Shown here one piece after another: positions 26,431 to 40,523 of a DNA stretch of 64,000 nt. Each line of letters starts with the position of its first letter. Positions within the stretch are counted from its first letter, which is position 1. The DNA lies in assembly GCA_034670405.1 (NCBI GenBank), contig JAXDDX010000072.1, positions 2,355,001-2,419,000 of the forward strand, given 5' to 3'. The stretch comes from Hoplostethus atlanticus. Its lineage: Eukaryota > Chordata > Actinopteri > Trachichthyiformes > Trachichthyidae. Under the pieces are notes generated by a model. That model had not been told where the DNA came from. It searched no databases and saw nothing but the letters and a program-made list of their open reading frames with translations. The translations under genes and the position numbers were made by a program.

Positions 26431-26831
26431 ATTGGATGAACAGAAAGAGAATGATGTATTTCAACAAAAGAAGGTAGTCAGCTGAAGTGTTTACTTGGCT
26501 ATTAGGTGCAAATATTCTCCGAGTGGATGCATTATCAAAGGTTTGTACCGTCCCTTTCATGCCGAATGAAATTTTACTCGGAATGGCCTCGTTGATTCCC
26601 TCTGAGGAGGTTGCCATGAGGCATTTTACTCAGGACTGGGCTATTATTCTGATTACAAATGGAATACTAGGCTCCATGCAAACCTAGCTAATGTTTGGCG
26701 ACAATTTGTCCTTGAGTGGTTTCAGTGGATTATAGTCTCAAATCATCTTCAACTAGACGTCTTCTTAATTCCAATTTACCCTTCCGGCAAAATACTAGAA
26801 CTTAAAGGGGACTTTAGAGACGTCTTCCTAC

Positions 26832-26931
26832 CTTTTTCTTGTTGGTCGGACAGATGAAGAAGCTGGTCACCACGATGGTCGTCCCCGGCATCAGGTTGAG
26901 TTTGGTGTAGGTGGTGCCGTAGTCGGTGGAC
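26832..26931 (-). CDS. sorcs2: SorCS-family VPS10 receptor, internal exon B (SORCS2-like)
   Basis: Internal coding exon of 100 bp on the minus strand. The acceptor is ctccctgtgtgtttgcag|G and the donor AAG|GTAGGAAG. Its first base finishes the Arg codon begun in exon A; 33 complete codons follow and it ends in phase 0. The peptide begins STDYGTTYTKLNLMPG and ends FFICPTNKKK. STDYGTTY is an Asp-box (S/T-x-D-x-G-x-T/S-aromatic), the hallmark turn between propeller strands in VPS10 domains. In SorCS1 and SorCS3 the corresponding stretch, as I recall it, has an NDKVGLKTVLSYLY-type sequence. The PGTT plus ICPTNK pattern here is closer to SorCS2, so I call it SORCS2-like with some uncertainty about the paralogue. 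A stop-free extension into the intron on both sides is not coding. Confidence 0.92.
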
Positions 26932-28399
26932 CTGCAAACACACAGGGAGGAGAACAAGAACGAGCCGACATTTAGTGGAGTGAACTTGGAAAATAAGAAC
27001 ATTTGATTTCCCCTTCGCAATGACCATCAATATGGAAAGGCATTATAATAATGGTCAGAAAACAAGAACTCATTCCCAAAATGGCTGCTGCACCCACAAA
27101 ATGCTGACATTTGATTATATTTTGTAACTTCTCTTGGTTCCATTTTGCCAAACTATTCCCCTCCTGCATATTGAAACGATGGCGGCTCCATGAAACGTCT
27201 GTCGGAGTAGAAAACCCTATAAACTGACAGAAGGAGATTACATCTGCAAAAAAAAAAAGCCCAGGAAAGGCTCGACCTGCTTATTCTCTCAAACTGCCCC
27301 CAAAGGCATTACATCAGCTCTCCGTTCGCCATAGTGCCACTTTTGTGGACCGCGGCCTGAGTCCGGTGAAGGATCACAAATGGCTGGACAAACCTGCCAT
27401 TGCCTGGGCACTGGAGGAAAAAAAAAAAAACAGCCTCGGGCTAGCAATGAAACACTGGCAAATCCTTAAATCTGGCAGCTTTAAGAGCAGGTGAGTTGAC
27501 TGCTGTGAGTGTATATGACTTTGATAGATAGCTTCTGGAGTGTTTCTCCAGTCCGACCAAGTCTCACACACACACACACACACAAGCGGAGTGAAGGTGA
27601 TTATTTGTGACAGGTTTTTGAGAAACGGCCCATGTGTCGGCTCAACAAGGCTGCAGAGAGGTGACCGCTTATGGATAATTAATGGGTCGGCGCTTGTCTC
27701 AAATTCCTGTCAGGGATTTATAAAGAGAGAAGAGTCTGACATAATCCAGAAAACATATTCTCCTGAACCGAATAATGCAAGGGGAGGGGGGATTAAGGTA
27801 GTGAACACTGATTCGGGCAGATTAGGCAACTGGATTCAACTCAGGGATAAATCGAAGAATGCAAATGGTACAGCTACCGCATTTGCATTGGGCTATTTGT
27901 GCGCAGCGTTTGAAGACAGCTGGAGGTAATTCGGAAAAGCAATTCGGAGCACACGGGGAAAGAAGATGCTGCAGTATTTACCCCAGGGTTGAGGGTTCAA
28001 CAGGAGGGGAGTCTGGCAAGAGAGGTCTTGATGAAAGCGAGTGATCAGCGAGCACGTCAGCCGGGCTCAGGATGAGAGGATTTACTCTTTCGCTCAGCGG
28101 GCCATCACACACACACAGCCCCCCCCCCCTCCCAATCCGTTCAGCAACCAGCTCTCCCTGAGTGCTCTGACACAGCTGTAGAAAATGGAGTGGCCTAGCA
28201 GGGGTGAGCTGTTTCTCCGCGGTGAGCCGGCAAGTGTTTTCATCTTCCTCGCCAGCCTGTGTGCGGTGTTTAACCCTGGATCACTCAGGAGGACGCGGAC
28301 AGATCCAGCACTGATGGCTGTGTTAGCAGCCAGAGCTCAGTGCTTATCTCAAAGCCCCTCCTTGCGGATGGGCATGGGACGACGCCTTGTACCAACTCC

Positions 28400-28680
28400 C
28401 CCGATAATGTAATAACTGTGATAAAATGCCCCTGTACATGTAATTCAACCTGTTAATGTAACAAATTGCTGAATTATGTAATAACATCACATTATTACAT
28501 TAATGTTCAACTCATAGGAATAAGAACATTGTAATAATTCAGTAATTACATAATTAAGAACTATTATTATTCCATTATCAATTAAAAATATGTTACACCC
28601 CTTTTGATGTAATAATTGCTGGTTAATGTAATCTGTTAATATAATTTGTATATTATTACATTTTCAATCCATTTAGAGGG
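28400..28680. repeat. AT-rich block with repeated TGTAATAA / ATTACAT words
   Basis: Roughly 280 bp with many copies of GTAATAA, TTAATGTAA and the reverse ATTACAT. The words occur in both orientations, which gives strong potential for folding. It looks like a decayed repeat element, family not recognised. Confidence 0.55.
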
Positions 28681-29531
28681 ACATTTTAGCCATTACATCA
28701 TCTGTTTTTCCACCATCAGATGCTGCATACCTCCACTGTGCTGCAGGGAGAATGTGTATCCCGCCCACTATGTTATCCATGCAAACAATGGCGATCTACT
28801 GTATTGCTGTAAATGACATCCTTTGGAATAAACCAGTGGTAATCTCCTCCTTTAACACAGGAATCTCCAATGCCTTATCCCCATTACATATTCATAGTCT
28901 TTAATTAGTAGCAGTGTAATGACCAGCCGGCCTGAGGTGGGCCCTCTGCCCAGAAATCTATCTCGGCATCTGGATGCTGACTCTTCGCCACCCTCGTGTC
29001 CCATCTTGCTACCCTCATTACCCCTTACTACCTGGGCAAGGGTCTGTCAGCACGGGGCCTGGTGTTAGTGCTTCTTTGCAAACTACTGCACTCAAAAAAA
29101 AAAAAAGTCTTCATTTAACCAAGTATGGCTGAAGTTAAAGCCGCCATGCAACTTCGCACGTTGGCTGCCCCAAGTGGCAGCGAGAGATAACTAAAAATGT
29201 TAACTTCAATACCGAGAAATCATAAAATGCACAAAGCAAGCACCAACCCGGCTGGTCTGTGATGCTGTATAACAAAGGATACCAAAGGGACGAGAGAGGC
29301 AAGAGATCTAATGTTGGTGAGTCCAGATTTCTCTGTAAGTTCGCCTGTGGGTGGAGAAGTGTCCATACACAACACCAGAATTTCAATTGGGCCAATGGTA
29401 TGAACCTATGATGTCTCAATTAGGGAAGATCTTCTCTATTACAGCCCCACTTTGTAAATTAGACTGATGATATGGGTGTGTTTTTATATTAAGATATTTC
29501 CTAGTACTGCTTTAAGCAAAAGAAAACGAAC

Positions 29532-29590
29532 AAAAGAACAAAAAAAATACAATACAGTAATTTATTTATTGTATTTCTTTTGTTCTTTTG
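29532..29590. repeat. imperfect inverted repeat
   Basis: CAAAAGAACAAAAAAAATAC near 29532 pairs with GTATTTCTTTTGTTCTTTTG ending at 29590. One or two mismatches separate the arms and the loop is AT-rich. Confidence 0.65.
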
Positions 29591-30428
29591 GCAGTTTTCT
29601 GCACCAATGAACTGCAGGAGCCATTGCACAAATGACTCTTGTGGTCACTCGGTGAGAAACACAAAAAAACGGCGATGGATAAATGTTGCAAAGCAGAAGG
29701 GAGGAGACAGGGGGCAATGGAGGGACATGCGACTAATAAGGCTAATTTGGAGGGGGGGTGGTTGCTGTGAAGAGTCAGCAGCTTGAATGCCTAACGTGGG
29801 GAGAGTAATGATGTTGAGTTAATAGGGGAGCTCATTTAATACTGTCTGCCATCGAGACCTTTGGATTAATAGACTAGTAGGGAGCTATTGTAGATTAATG
29901 AGGAATAATTACTTTAAAATAGAGCGGGGGAGGCGGGGGGGAGGGGAGAGGAGCATGAACGGGGAGGACGGAGATGGGGAAAGGGAGATTGAACAGGGAG
30001 GAGGGTGAAGAAGTGTCTAAAATGACCTCTATTGTACTTAAATACACCCAATGTACCCCTCAACCCATGCAAAATGACATATTACGAGAAAAGTAGGGCG
30101 TTTGGACTATGAGCGTACTCCTCCCATTGATATTGCCCCTCGTCCCTTACAAACATTAAAGAGAGTAGTATTTGCAGTACTTTTGCTCTACAGCAACTTC
30201 TGCAACACGTTTGAGTAATTACCACTCAATGCAATGCATGCTTTTCAGTGTTTGGAAAATGTTGCATTCCACATGAGGATGTTTATCACTCCATGTCAAT
30301 ACCTTCCAATTCAGGTAAAACGCCTCCCCGACACATTCTTCCCTCCCTGCTGCGAATTGACGTCACAAGAACTGTCCAAGGTTGGTAATCTGCTCTTTAC
30401 AAGAACTTCACATATTCTCACTTACGTA

Positions 30429-30461
30429 TTTTCACCAACTTTTCACCAAATTTTCACCAAA
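30429..30461 (+). repeat. three tandem 11-bp units
   Basis: The unit TTTTCACCAAA is repeated three times, with one base changed in the first copy. A short TAGG tetranucleotide run follows at 30478. Confidence 0.8.
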
Positions 30462-30499
30462 TCTCCAACTCTGCTACTAGGTAGGTAGGTACTTTATTA

Positions 30500-33400
30500 C
30501 TCAAACATTTGCACAAGAATTGAAAGCAATGAAGCCACGGACGCACTGAGTGGTTCAGCAGAGAACAGAGGTTTGACAGGAAAGGAGAGAGAAGGGTAGA
30601 CAGAAACAGAGAGCCATAGAGAGAGGGCGTGACGGAGATAGACACCGCAGGGTGAAATTGTGTTTTCGTCGGCGGGTAACACTTCAGGACGCCGTTAGGT
30701 GCTGATTCAAATTTAATGTCCTAATACGTCAAGGTTGCTCGCAGCACCTGACGTCTCTAAGAAGACAAATCGAGAGCGTCAGGCAAGACACACGAGAGGA
30801 GAAAATGCCAAAACATACGGGCTGAGACTGGGAGGAACGAGAATGTATCGGATATTTTTGAAAAGCATAACAAAGAAAATGATGTAAAAGAAGAGAAAGA
30901 ATTATCACGGACTCCTAGAGGAGCCGACGTTGATTGAGACACGACAGAGAGCAATGTGCTTGGGTTTTAAGAGAGGCTGATTTGAAGTCTGTCCTCACTG
31001 TGCCCAGTGTGATAGCCCATGCTCTTGCATGTCTGGAGGTGTATGGAATGTGTTTCAATAACTAAGCTAACCCTGTGAAATAGGTTCAAATGAAGCTAAT
31101 GGTAGATCAGAGAGGTGGCGTGTTCAGGGTGAGCCAGGGGACGTAGCCGGGTATGTCTCGACATGGTGAAGACGTGATTTCTGCAGGAAGCCGAGAGCTG
31201 GGGCAGACAGACGCTGTCGGTCTGAATCACGCCTGTGCAGCCAGATGGGTCCGGTTAGGTTTGAAGAGGCTCTTCAGTGATTGGACGACCTACAGATGTC
31301 CCGGAGAGCCCTGCTCGCAATTGGGTGGTTTGGGGAAGGGGCCGGCGTCCCCGACAAGCCCGAGGGGGTTGAGCCACATCTGCCCACGGAGGATCTGTCA
31401 GAGTCCTTCGATCATCCACGCTCTGCCACTGTGACACAAGGTTGGGAAAATACGCAATGCATTACAAAGCTGCTCTCACTGACAAGGGCAATGAAGCATG
31501 GGGGAAATTTGCTTCCGTGCCAGGATATCGTTCGAAGGGATTATTAGTGTATCCCAATAGAGTTGCTCCCAATTTCGACTTGGTCTAGAGTACAGGATAC
31601 GAGTGATCATAACGATCTAAGCGTTCCAATCTTTCTTTTTGAATTAGCAGCAGAGGGGAGCTTTTGATTTATCACAGTTAAGGTAATTGCCACGACTACC
31701 ATTTAAAAAATACTGCTGAGAGAAGGGTCGCCATTAGTGTTAAACCTGATTTACCGTGGTCGAATGCACGGTGCCATAAATACCACCTGATGGATCACGC
31801 GCCTTCAACAAGGATGACTATATCATACAGTGAGATATAATAGTGAGAAATACTGAGCCTTTTATGACACCGCTGTAAAACTGTGATGCGTAGATAGGAT
31901 GTCGAGACAAAGGAGTGGGATGTGTGCCGCTGAAGAAGGCTAGACATTCCCAGTTTCCATCCCCTTCACACATGGACAGGGTTGTCAATGCTCGCATCTA
32001 TCCGGTTTGCCTCGAAATGACCATTCTGCTTGACGGCAGCGGGTTTTTTACAAGGCAGTGGCCATCTATCTGTTTATTTTCCCTTCTTTTTACAGCGGTG
32101 CAACGGTTATGGATGATAAAGCGCAGGGAGTCTCAGGTGTACCCTGTAAAAGGCTTTATGGCCATCTGCTACGACCTGATTGTGTCAAAGCAAGGCTATA
32201 CTGACTGTAGATAGGACTATATGATAATATAGTATACCTTCCAGAGATCTATCACATGCTGCTGACAGGGTGACTGTGGTATAGTTGCGAGCAACGTAGA
32301 AAACTACCATTTTCCTAACCAAAAATGTCAGAGTTTACCCTGGAGTTCTTTATTCTCCCTACACGGTCCTTTCAAGATATTTGTGGTCCCATGGTGACCT
32401 TGTGGCTGGGTACAGAAAGACGGACCAACAGATTTTAACGCTCAATCTGTTAGGCTGTGAAAGCTCCTAACCTCTAAGTGGCTCCGGGAAAATGACAGCT
32501 ATGCAGAGTATAGTGTGAACCCTTGTCATCAGGGGGAAAGCTGGGAATGACTGGTGATGAACTTTCCATGGCCTCGGGATGACAGTGCCAGAGGTGTCAT
32601 CTCAGCAAAGGGCAGCCATGGTGCGGTGTCTACAGAGATGTGTTATGTTTGGCATCGGACTCGTGAAAAAATCATTCACTTTTTCATTTTCAGTCGTTCA
32701 GAACTCTATGTCTATGCTGACCGGGGTGTTTCCTCTGCATTCAGCTCAAAGTAGAAGAGCCGATTCACGCCTTCATCAGCGTACACTGATTGCTCGTCTG
32801 CATCCCCCTTCCCCTTCCCTCTCTCGTCCCTCGTTTCCTGAACAGTGACTGAGCACCCATTGGATTTGGACTTCTTCAAAGGAGGCAGGCCCTGAAGACA
32901 CCATCATGTGTAATTCAGCGGTGAGGTCTTTGAAGATAATGCACTGTATCGTCCTGTACTGTCAGAGGTGGGAGGAAGGTACTAGAGGCAGTGGATTTGA
33001 TCAGAACTGACAGCATTACAGCAATGAAAACACACACACATGCAGGCATGTACTCTTGCATGCAGGATGCATTCTGTGAAAGATTTACTCATGCTGCTGT
33101 TGCTCATACACAACCAACCAACTCATGATTAATGATAGCAAGACATCGCTCATTTGCATGAGACAGAATCACAATACCTGGGTACCAGAGAGTGGGAAGA
33201 TATACATATCGGTTCAGCTATGCTGAGTCATTGATGCTCCAGCAGCTATTGGCAAATTACATCTGGAAGTGCCTCCCACACTGCAAGCCGTCTGAGCAGG
33301 CAGCTAGCCAGGATACAGTGATTCATACTTGGTAAGGGCACTTCAGAGTGGGAGATACTCCCTTGAAGTGCGGTACAAAACCACTGGAGCATAGTTATCA

Positions 33401-35700
33401 GGAGCGAAGGGCTGCTGCCATTTCAGGGGCTTCTTATGGATGTTCCCGAATAGCTCTGTATTTTGCTTTGTGCATAGAAAACAACACCCAGTTAGCAATT
33501 AATGACTGCAGAAAGCAAAAGAGGATGCCTCACTTGAGGCAGAATATAGCCTAACAAGTTTCGTCACGCCTACAGTGGTGCCTGGCGGTGTCGAGGCGTC
33601 GAATATATCCCCGTCTGATTGCGAGTGCAAGAGCAGCTTGCTGAAGAGGGTCATTGCTGTATTTTACCACTGACCTCCTCAATGCTCTCTCTGAGGCTTT
33701 ACGATGAATCACTGCCTTGGCCCTGTCAGCTTTTGACAACCATGTGTTTGGACGTTCCTGACAGAAAACCTCTGAATAAGGGAATGATAAAAAGACATAT
33801 GGAGGCTTCCGTGGCCTCCAGGCTTCCCCTCTACGGAGCTGTGGTCAACCCTTATCTGTCAAGACAGTCTGTTTGAGCACTGGGAGGACATTCAGCTGTC
33901 CTCAATTTCCTGCTGTCATCTATTTCAAGTTCGCCAACTTATTCAGTGTCCATTACAGGAATAACGCGGTGTAAATTGCTCACTCCGAGGGCAGCTCTGC
34001 AACTTTGGGCCTGTCCTCTTTATCGGTTTCCATTTAAATGATCAATGTTTTAACGTAGAGGTTTCATTTACGGGACCACTTTGATGTGTGAATTCCCTTT
34101 ACGGGTAAAGACAGTTTAATAAGAGTGAAAAATATCCCTTCCCATCCTAAAAGGCCAAGATATAATGTGCAAAACCACCAGCTCACCACCCTTTTAACAA
34201 CCCTTTGAGTAGTTGGCACATTCAATTGGCACACTGCATGCGAATCATTAAGGAACTTCCTCTTTTAATAGAGGTGCAGAAATGTTTTTTTAGAAAACCC
34301 CATAAAAAGGATATATATACATATATATATTACCAGGAGAAATATCCAGCTTCCCCTGAACAAAACATTCCAGTACTCCCAGCGAGCATAATTAGCAAAA
34401 ATAAGACTCTGAAATCAGTACAGGCTAAAATCCTCGAAGATAATTCGATCCTACAGCACCACACTCGGCATCCTTGAACGCATGCAAGTGAGAGCAGAGA
34501 AATTTCCATACCACAATTATCACTGTCAGGTTGTAATGTCGTCTGCATTCCAATGAAAGTTATTCTCCCCGTGTAAACCTTCGTGTTTGAGGCATCCGAA
34601 GTGGTTTGCCAGTGTACCGAACAAGACTCTAGCAATTCTAATGCCAGTAGGTGGAGCGCTCAAGCCGGTTGGGCGGCGGTGGTGGTGCTGAAAGTGATAG
34701 GTGACGCTGTAGCACCGTGGTAGGTAAGTAAGTCAGAGATGCTATAGCGATGTTGAAATTCGCGCAACGACCAACCCCAAATGTCAGCGAGAGGTAACTG
34801 TTTGAAAACCGCCTGAACTTCAATACCCAGTATTGTCCTGCAACGTGAAGTCAGTAAACGCACGTATTCACGTATTCGGCCAGTCCGTGATCGCTTTAGG
34901 AGACGCTTTTGAGATTTTGCTCGTAAAGTTTTGATTTGTCACTTCCTGGTCACTTCCGAGGTGGAGGGCGTGAGAAAATGGAGTAGCGGAAAGGAGAAAC
35001 GAGCTAGGGATTTTGTTGAGGGTCGAGAGGAAAAAAAAGGGTGGACGAAAGCTGCCGCGAGTCATTCGACCAGCACCGGCTTTCATCAGCTCTGATATGC
35101 ATCTCCCCCCAGGCTCTGTGTCAGCCTGGGAACACCTACAGACTGCTCGCAAGACCGAAATACCTCACATCTTTTAATACAGGAGCTCAGTATCCAAGGA
35201 GAAACTAACTGAGCTTTTATCAGTGTGGATTTTTAACTGGGGGAAAAAAACGGAACTGAGAACAGCACTATGAGCTACATGTCAAAATAGTGATGGTGGC
35301 CTTGAGCTTTGTGACAAGTCCACTTAGCAGTTCTGCTTATCTGTCTCTTTCACTCTCTCTTCTTTTCTTTTTCCCCTCTACCCTCCCTCTCTCTCCCGAC
35401 CGGGATTAAATATTATTTATAGGCTCCTCTTCAGTCTTCTTCCTCAAATGTGGTTAAGCTCTGACTCAACCACTTCTGGTGTGGCTGGATTCGGCTCAGT
35501 GGAGGAGCCGACGGCACCGTACAACACCCACACCCACCCCCACACACACACCCCACGCCCCCCCCCCCCCAGTCACCCCACCCTGCACCCTCCGTGCGCT
35601 CGTGTCCTGACCGAATCGAGGGAGGAGGGGGGATGTAATTGGGGCCATTTATCTAGATGACATCCCCATCAGCACCCTTGGGGACAGGCACCCTCAGCAC
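30500..35700. other. intronic DNA, no gene seen
   Basis: Mostly unique-looking. Open frames at 31153-31434 and 31281-31547 lie in a slightly GC-richer stretch but show no domain, codon pattern or splice support. Confidence 0.45.
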
Positions 35701-35773
35701 CGCGCTCCCCCAGTATCAGTCTTTACGACACGCTGGTGCACTTGTGAGCTTGTGCGTTGGTGTGTGTATCTCC

Positions 35774-36105
35774 GTGTGTGTGTGTGTGTGTGTGTGCAAG
35801 GAAGCGTTTTAAAGCCATGAAGTTTGTGCTTTTAGTAGTAGTCTTCGTGTTACTTTGTGTGCACGTGTGTGTGTGTAGAGAAAGCTTAGATCCATGCATT
35901 TGTCTGTATGTTCGAGTGTTTGTTTTTGTGTGCCCGTGCATGTGTGTGCGCATATGTATGTATGTGTGTGTGTGTGTATATGTAACATAGAGGTTTTTTA
36001 GAGCCTTTTGTGTGGAGATGCACACAAGTAGTCTTCATATGTGTGCAACTTTGTGTGTTTGTGTGCCTGTGCGTGTGTGTATGTGTGTTTTGTGCGGAGA
36101 AATGT
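35774..36105 (+). repeat. interrupted (GT)n tract
   Basis: GT array at 35774-35796, then about 300 bp rich in TGTG words with many interruptions (35859-36098). This looks like an old, expanded and decayed microsatellite. It yields Cys/Val-rich frames that are not genes. Confidence 0.85.
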
Positions 36106-38305
36106 GTGTCTGTATATCAGGCAGATAAAAGGAGCGAATCCTCTGACTGAACTTGGCTGCCAATCCTTAAACAGGAGAGGTTGTTCACAGCCGGAGTGGC
36201 AGAGGCTCTCTTCTCCTCTGTTGTTTCAATCAATCTATTCTGCAAATTATCCCGTCTCTCTCTCTCTCTCTCTGTGCTTTGTTTTGTTTCGCAACAACCA
36301 CCGCGAGGCGCAGAGGCGCAACAGTGGAAGTACAAAGACAAAGGCGCGTGCTCTCCGGACTAATTGTTTTTTTTTCTTCAAATCGATAGACATTTCTGTC
36401 TTTCCTCTGGCTTTTTGGAAAATGCTCATCTCTTGTCCCCCCTCCCCTCTTACTGATCTCATCAAGACGATTAACGGAGAGACAAAATGCTGATATATTA
36501 GAGGTATTAGCCAGAAACTTGCCAATGTGCACAACTGTAGAGACAGTTCAGGGAAAACTCATTGTATTTTTGTTAAGTTTGACAGAGGTTAACACATAAT
36601 GGATGGGCTTTATTATACTTCAGATACATGCTTCAGTAATCAGTGTTTTTCCTTGTTTTAGCCTACAGCACAGCAGAGCATTACTTTTATTATTGTAGCG
36701 GTGATTTCTGCTCATGTTTGTGGGCTTGCAAATAACAGGGAACAGTTTTTACTGTTTTTACTGTAAATCGTGTCTACAAAGTAACTTTTCCTTCAAGGAC
36801 AGTAACAAATGAATTGAGTTAAAATGAAACTCCACTCATTACCTAATATCCCCCCCAGACCCCTCACTTCAAAGACCAACAGGCTATTCCCCCAAATCTA
36901 ACCGCGGCGATCGGCGCTCCCAGCATGGCGTCTCTAGCCGTAAAGCCCGATACCTCGATCAGGAGCACGCATAGAGACAATGACATGAAAGAGGTGAGGA
37001 AGTTGCCTTTGATGTGCAGAGGGGTTGTGCTGGATGTATAACTTATGACCACACAACCCTGATCACTGATCAGCTTGGATATAGGGCCATTCTATACTGA
37101 GGAACATCAGCTTCCAGAGGATCAGAAAGAGCTCAGCAAGCTCCGGTTTTTCCCCCTCTAGGCATCAAGACGTAAATTCAGGGCACTAACAAACATTATC
37201 GTGGTGTCCAGACCTTGAGAAGATAATTTTCTGCGAATGTCTGTTTGTTCGGAGCAATAGCTACTCAGTAAAAGGATGTAAAAGTTGTATTATTGTGAAA
37301 CTTTGCACACAGTCTTTCATTCAATCTTCTATTCATTCAAAAATTCCTATGCAGCTTTGCCACAAATGAACCGAGCAGAATTGGTACTTTTATTTTATTT
37401 TTTTGAAATGCCTACAATCTAGCCGGTCACACTTTTTCATCCTAAATCCTAAATCCAAATTTGATCGTACAGGTTTTATAGTTATAACTGAGAGCAAAAA
37501 GCCAGGAATTGATTTGGAAGCCATATCTAAAAGGAAAATCATTCAGGAGCATTCAGGACCGACGCTCTCCAAGATGATCGTTTGACAATCCACATCTAAT
37601 AATTTCTCACATTGACCAAAGAATATCTTGTCATTTAAGACATTTAGTGGATTTTAAATGGGTTTCAACATTTTTGGTAGCAAATGACATCAGATGGCAA
37701 GGCTAAGTCAGTGGACGTCCCGACCCTTTATCCACGTCCGTTTAAGTCCCAGCCCGTTGACCTTTGGCCCCCTGAACGGAGAAGACTGACTCGGGCTCGT
37801 CAGACGCCCCACACTGTGAGGTGAAGCCCCACGGGACGCTGACGTCAGGAAAACCCGGAGACAAGCCAATATGTCACGACAGGACGCTGGGACCGATCAG
37901 CCGCCGCTTATTGCTGATTGCTGAGTGTTATTGAGTGTCGATGGGACCTCAGTGTTGTTCTTGATGGAGCAGAACCGTAACCTTGGTGGGTGCAAGCCTT
38001 ATATCCCCTTATAACGCCAAAATGTCAACTTTTAAGGAACTATAAAAATGGCCTTGTTTGGTTTGTTTGACCACCAGGCATTTTTGAGTCTATCTGATGG
38101 GTTTTAAAAGGGTTTCAAGGGTGGTAGAATTCCCCCAAGCCATAGAGGGACCACGTAATCCTTCAATTGAAGTTAAAATCAACCACAATTGAAGTTATAA
38201 GATCTTGTTGAACATTTGAATGCATCGGAATCTACAGGCAGAATTAACATTGAAACACAGTCAGACCCTTGTCCTGCTGAACATATCGCATTCTGCATCC
38301 TCTCC

Positions 38306-38443
<138 letters not shown>

Positions 38444-40157
38444 GGAATTAGAGGCAGGCTGCGGTTTCAGTCAGAGCGCTGATGACACAGAGGGGGAGGT
38501 ATCCCAGGGGGCCGAGCGAACGCAGCGCGACAGCATCACATCATCTGCCATGTCTCAGACACACACCCACTGGCTTCCACACACACGGCAGCCACCTCTT
38601 ATATGATGGATATGATACAGCTTGATTCATTCCATATTTATCGTAGAGGTGATCAATAATACAGAACCTGGGAACCTGAATTGATTCTAATGTTTTGATC
38701 AGGGTTCACCCAACTACACGGTGAAGGACATCCGTCTCTTTAACGTGTGAAAAGCACCTGAGATGGCTCTTAAACGTCTAAATGACATGATGCAATGAAT
38801 GTGTTTATGGGGCAATAAAGCGATCCTCACTCAGGGGGCAATTTGCTTTGCAAGCACTCGCCCTCTGCGAGAGAGCGGATCGAGTGGTTTCCGAGCGTGC
38901 AATCCGCTCCTGCTGTTTTTATTTCTTTATTGTGCCGGGAGGAAAAGCCGATCTGACCTCCCCGAAAGCCGCCGGGAGGTTGAATGCAGTAGCGGAATTC
39001 ATCGCCGGCGGTGGAAATGGTGGGAAAGAAAGTCGTTGGAGAGAGTGGTGGAGAGAGTTTAGTGAGGCTTTTCCCCAGAAATCAAGGCGCTCTTGTACGA
39101 GGAGGATGGGGAAAGTGTTGCATCAGAGTCTTACGCGTCAAAGTAAAGGCTCTGACATAAGGCTTTCGTCATCCTCCTCATACAAGAGGCGTCTTGACTT
39201 TTGGAAAAACCCGTCACGAAACCTCTTTCCGGTACAGTGGCTTTCGGAATATTTCTGTCAAAGTGGTTTTTACTACATACACAGCAAGCAGACTTTTATT
39301 TTTTGCCTTTCTTACATTTCATATATACTTGTATTTCACAATATACAAAAAAAGTATTAATTTAAAATACATTTGGGACACTGTAAATACTTTTTTTTTT
39401 TTTTAAAGTAAATCTGCAGGTCATAACATATTTGGCCACTCAATTGTCTTTTATTTTGAAACATCTCTGTGTATTTTTTTCCCACTACCACTTCTCCATC
39501 TGTGCGTCTGTGGGCCCAGTCTGAACGGTGCTTTCTATCCCTCCTTCACTCCTACCGGTTATCGCGGAGCTGCTGGGATTTTCCCGCCGCTGCTTCCCCA
39601 TCCCCGACTCGACAGCGGCTGACAACGCAGCCCGACGCCATCTTGGCTCCAATTACGGCAAATGCATTCCAAGGTGGGCGAGCCAGCGGCGTTTTTTATC
39701 ACCTCGCTCATTGTGGTGGGGAAAAAAGAAACGCTCGGGGAAAGCACATTTGGATTAAAATATGCCCACGTTTGCTTGTCCTTGGTTAAATGCGCTGAGC
39801 GGCGGGAGCAAAAGCAGGCGTTCGGCTCATTTGTGTAATTGCATTTAAAAGCATACTTGCCTCCTCGTTGGGCCGGCTGAAATAAAATGCCAGAATTTGC
39901 CGACAGCTGAGCTTTTTTTTCTCCCCCCCCTCTATAAAGTAATAAGATAAGAGACTTGCTGGCCCAAAATCAAAAGTGACATCACCTGATAGGCGAAGAT
40001 GCATCAGTCCCGGGGGCCATAAAAAATGAAGACGGCGACATGGAGAGATTAACTTGTGATGCCGCGTGTCAAAGGAGACCGTATCCGTAAGCAAAAGGTA
40101 GATTCTATAAGTGACGAGGCGAGGAGTATAGCCGAAAGTAGACGTAGAGATGAAAGC

Positions 40158-40159
<2 letters not shown>

Positions 40160-40205
<46 letters not shown>
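40160..40205 (+). repeat. (GT)n microsatellite
   Basis: About 46 bp of GT followed by a short GA run. Confidence 0.97.
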
Positions 40206-40213
<8 letters not shown>

Positions 40214-40341
40214 GGAGACAGAGAGTAATGGTAGAGGGCGGAGGTAAGGCTGGGCCGGGAGGTTAAGTGAATTCCCCCAGTGTGTCGCTCTGAGTCAGAA
40301 GCAAAGACAAAGTCCACTGAAGTATGACTTGACCAGTCCAG

Positions 40342-40374
<33 letters not shown>

Positions 40375-40476
40375 GACAGACAGACAGACAGCACTCTGTC
40401 CAACAGCCAATTAAGATCTGTTGCTCTTTCTATCTCTTTGTCTCTCTCTTGTGCCCATCAGCTATCTATCTATCTA

Positions 40477-40521
<45 letters not shown>
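40342..40521 (+). repeat. compound microsatellites (AC)n(GACA)n and (CTAT)n(CTGT)n
   Basis: AC at 40342-40370 runs into GACA at 40371-40391. After about 70 bp, CTAT at 40462-40480 runs into CTGT up to 40519. GACA and CTGT are reverse complements, so the two arrays can pair. Confidence 0.95.

Positions 40522-40523
<2 letters not shown>

Larger units (their letters stand above)
1..26831 (-). other. sorcs2: 5' part of the next intron of the sorcs2-like gene
   Basis: Everything below the donor of exon B should be the following intron. The next exon should encode a continuation with another Asp-box. I looked on the minus strand for a matching Asp-box coding pattern and found none, so the intron probably runs past position 1 and exceeds 26.8 kb. 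An unrelated gene cannot be strictly excluded, but no frame here looks like a known protein. Confidence 0.6.

Noticed and set aside
34868-35152. 94-codon minus-strand frame
   Set aside because: No domain, no splice support and no relation to the SorCS reading frame.
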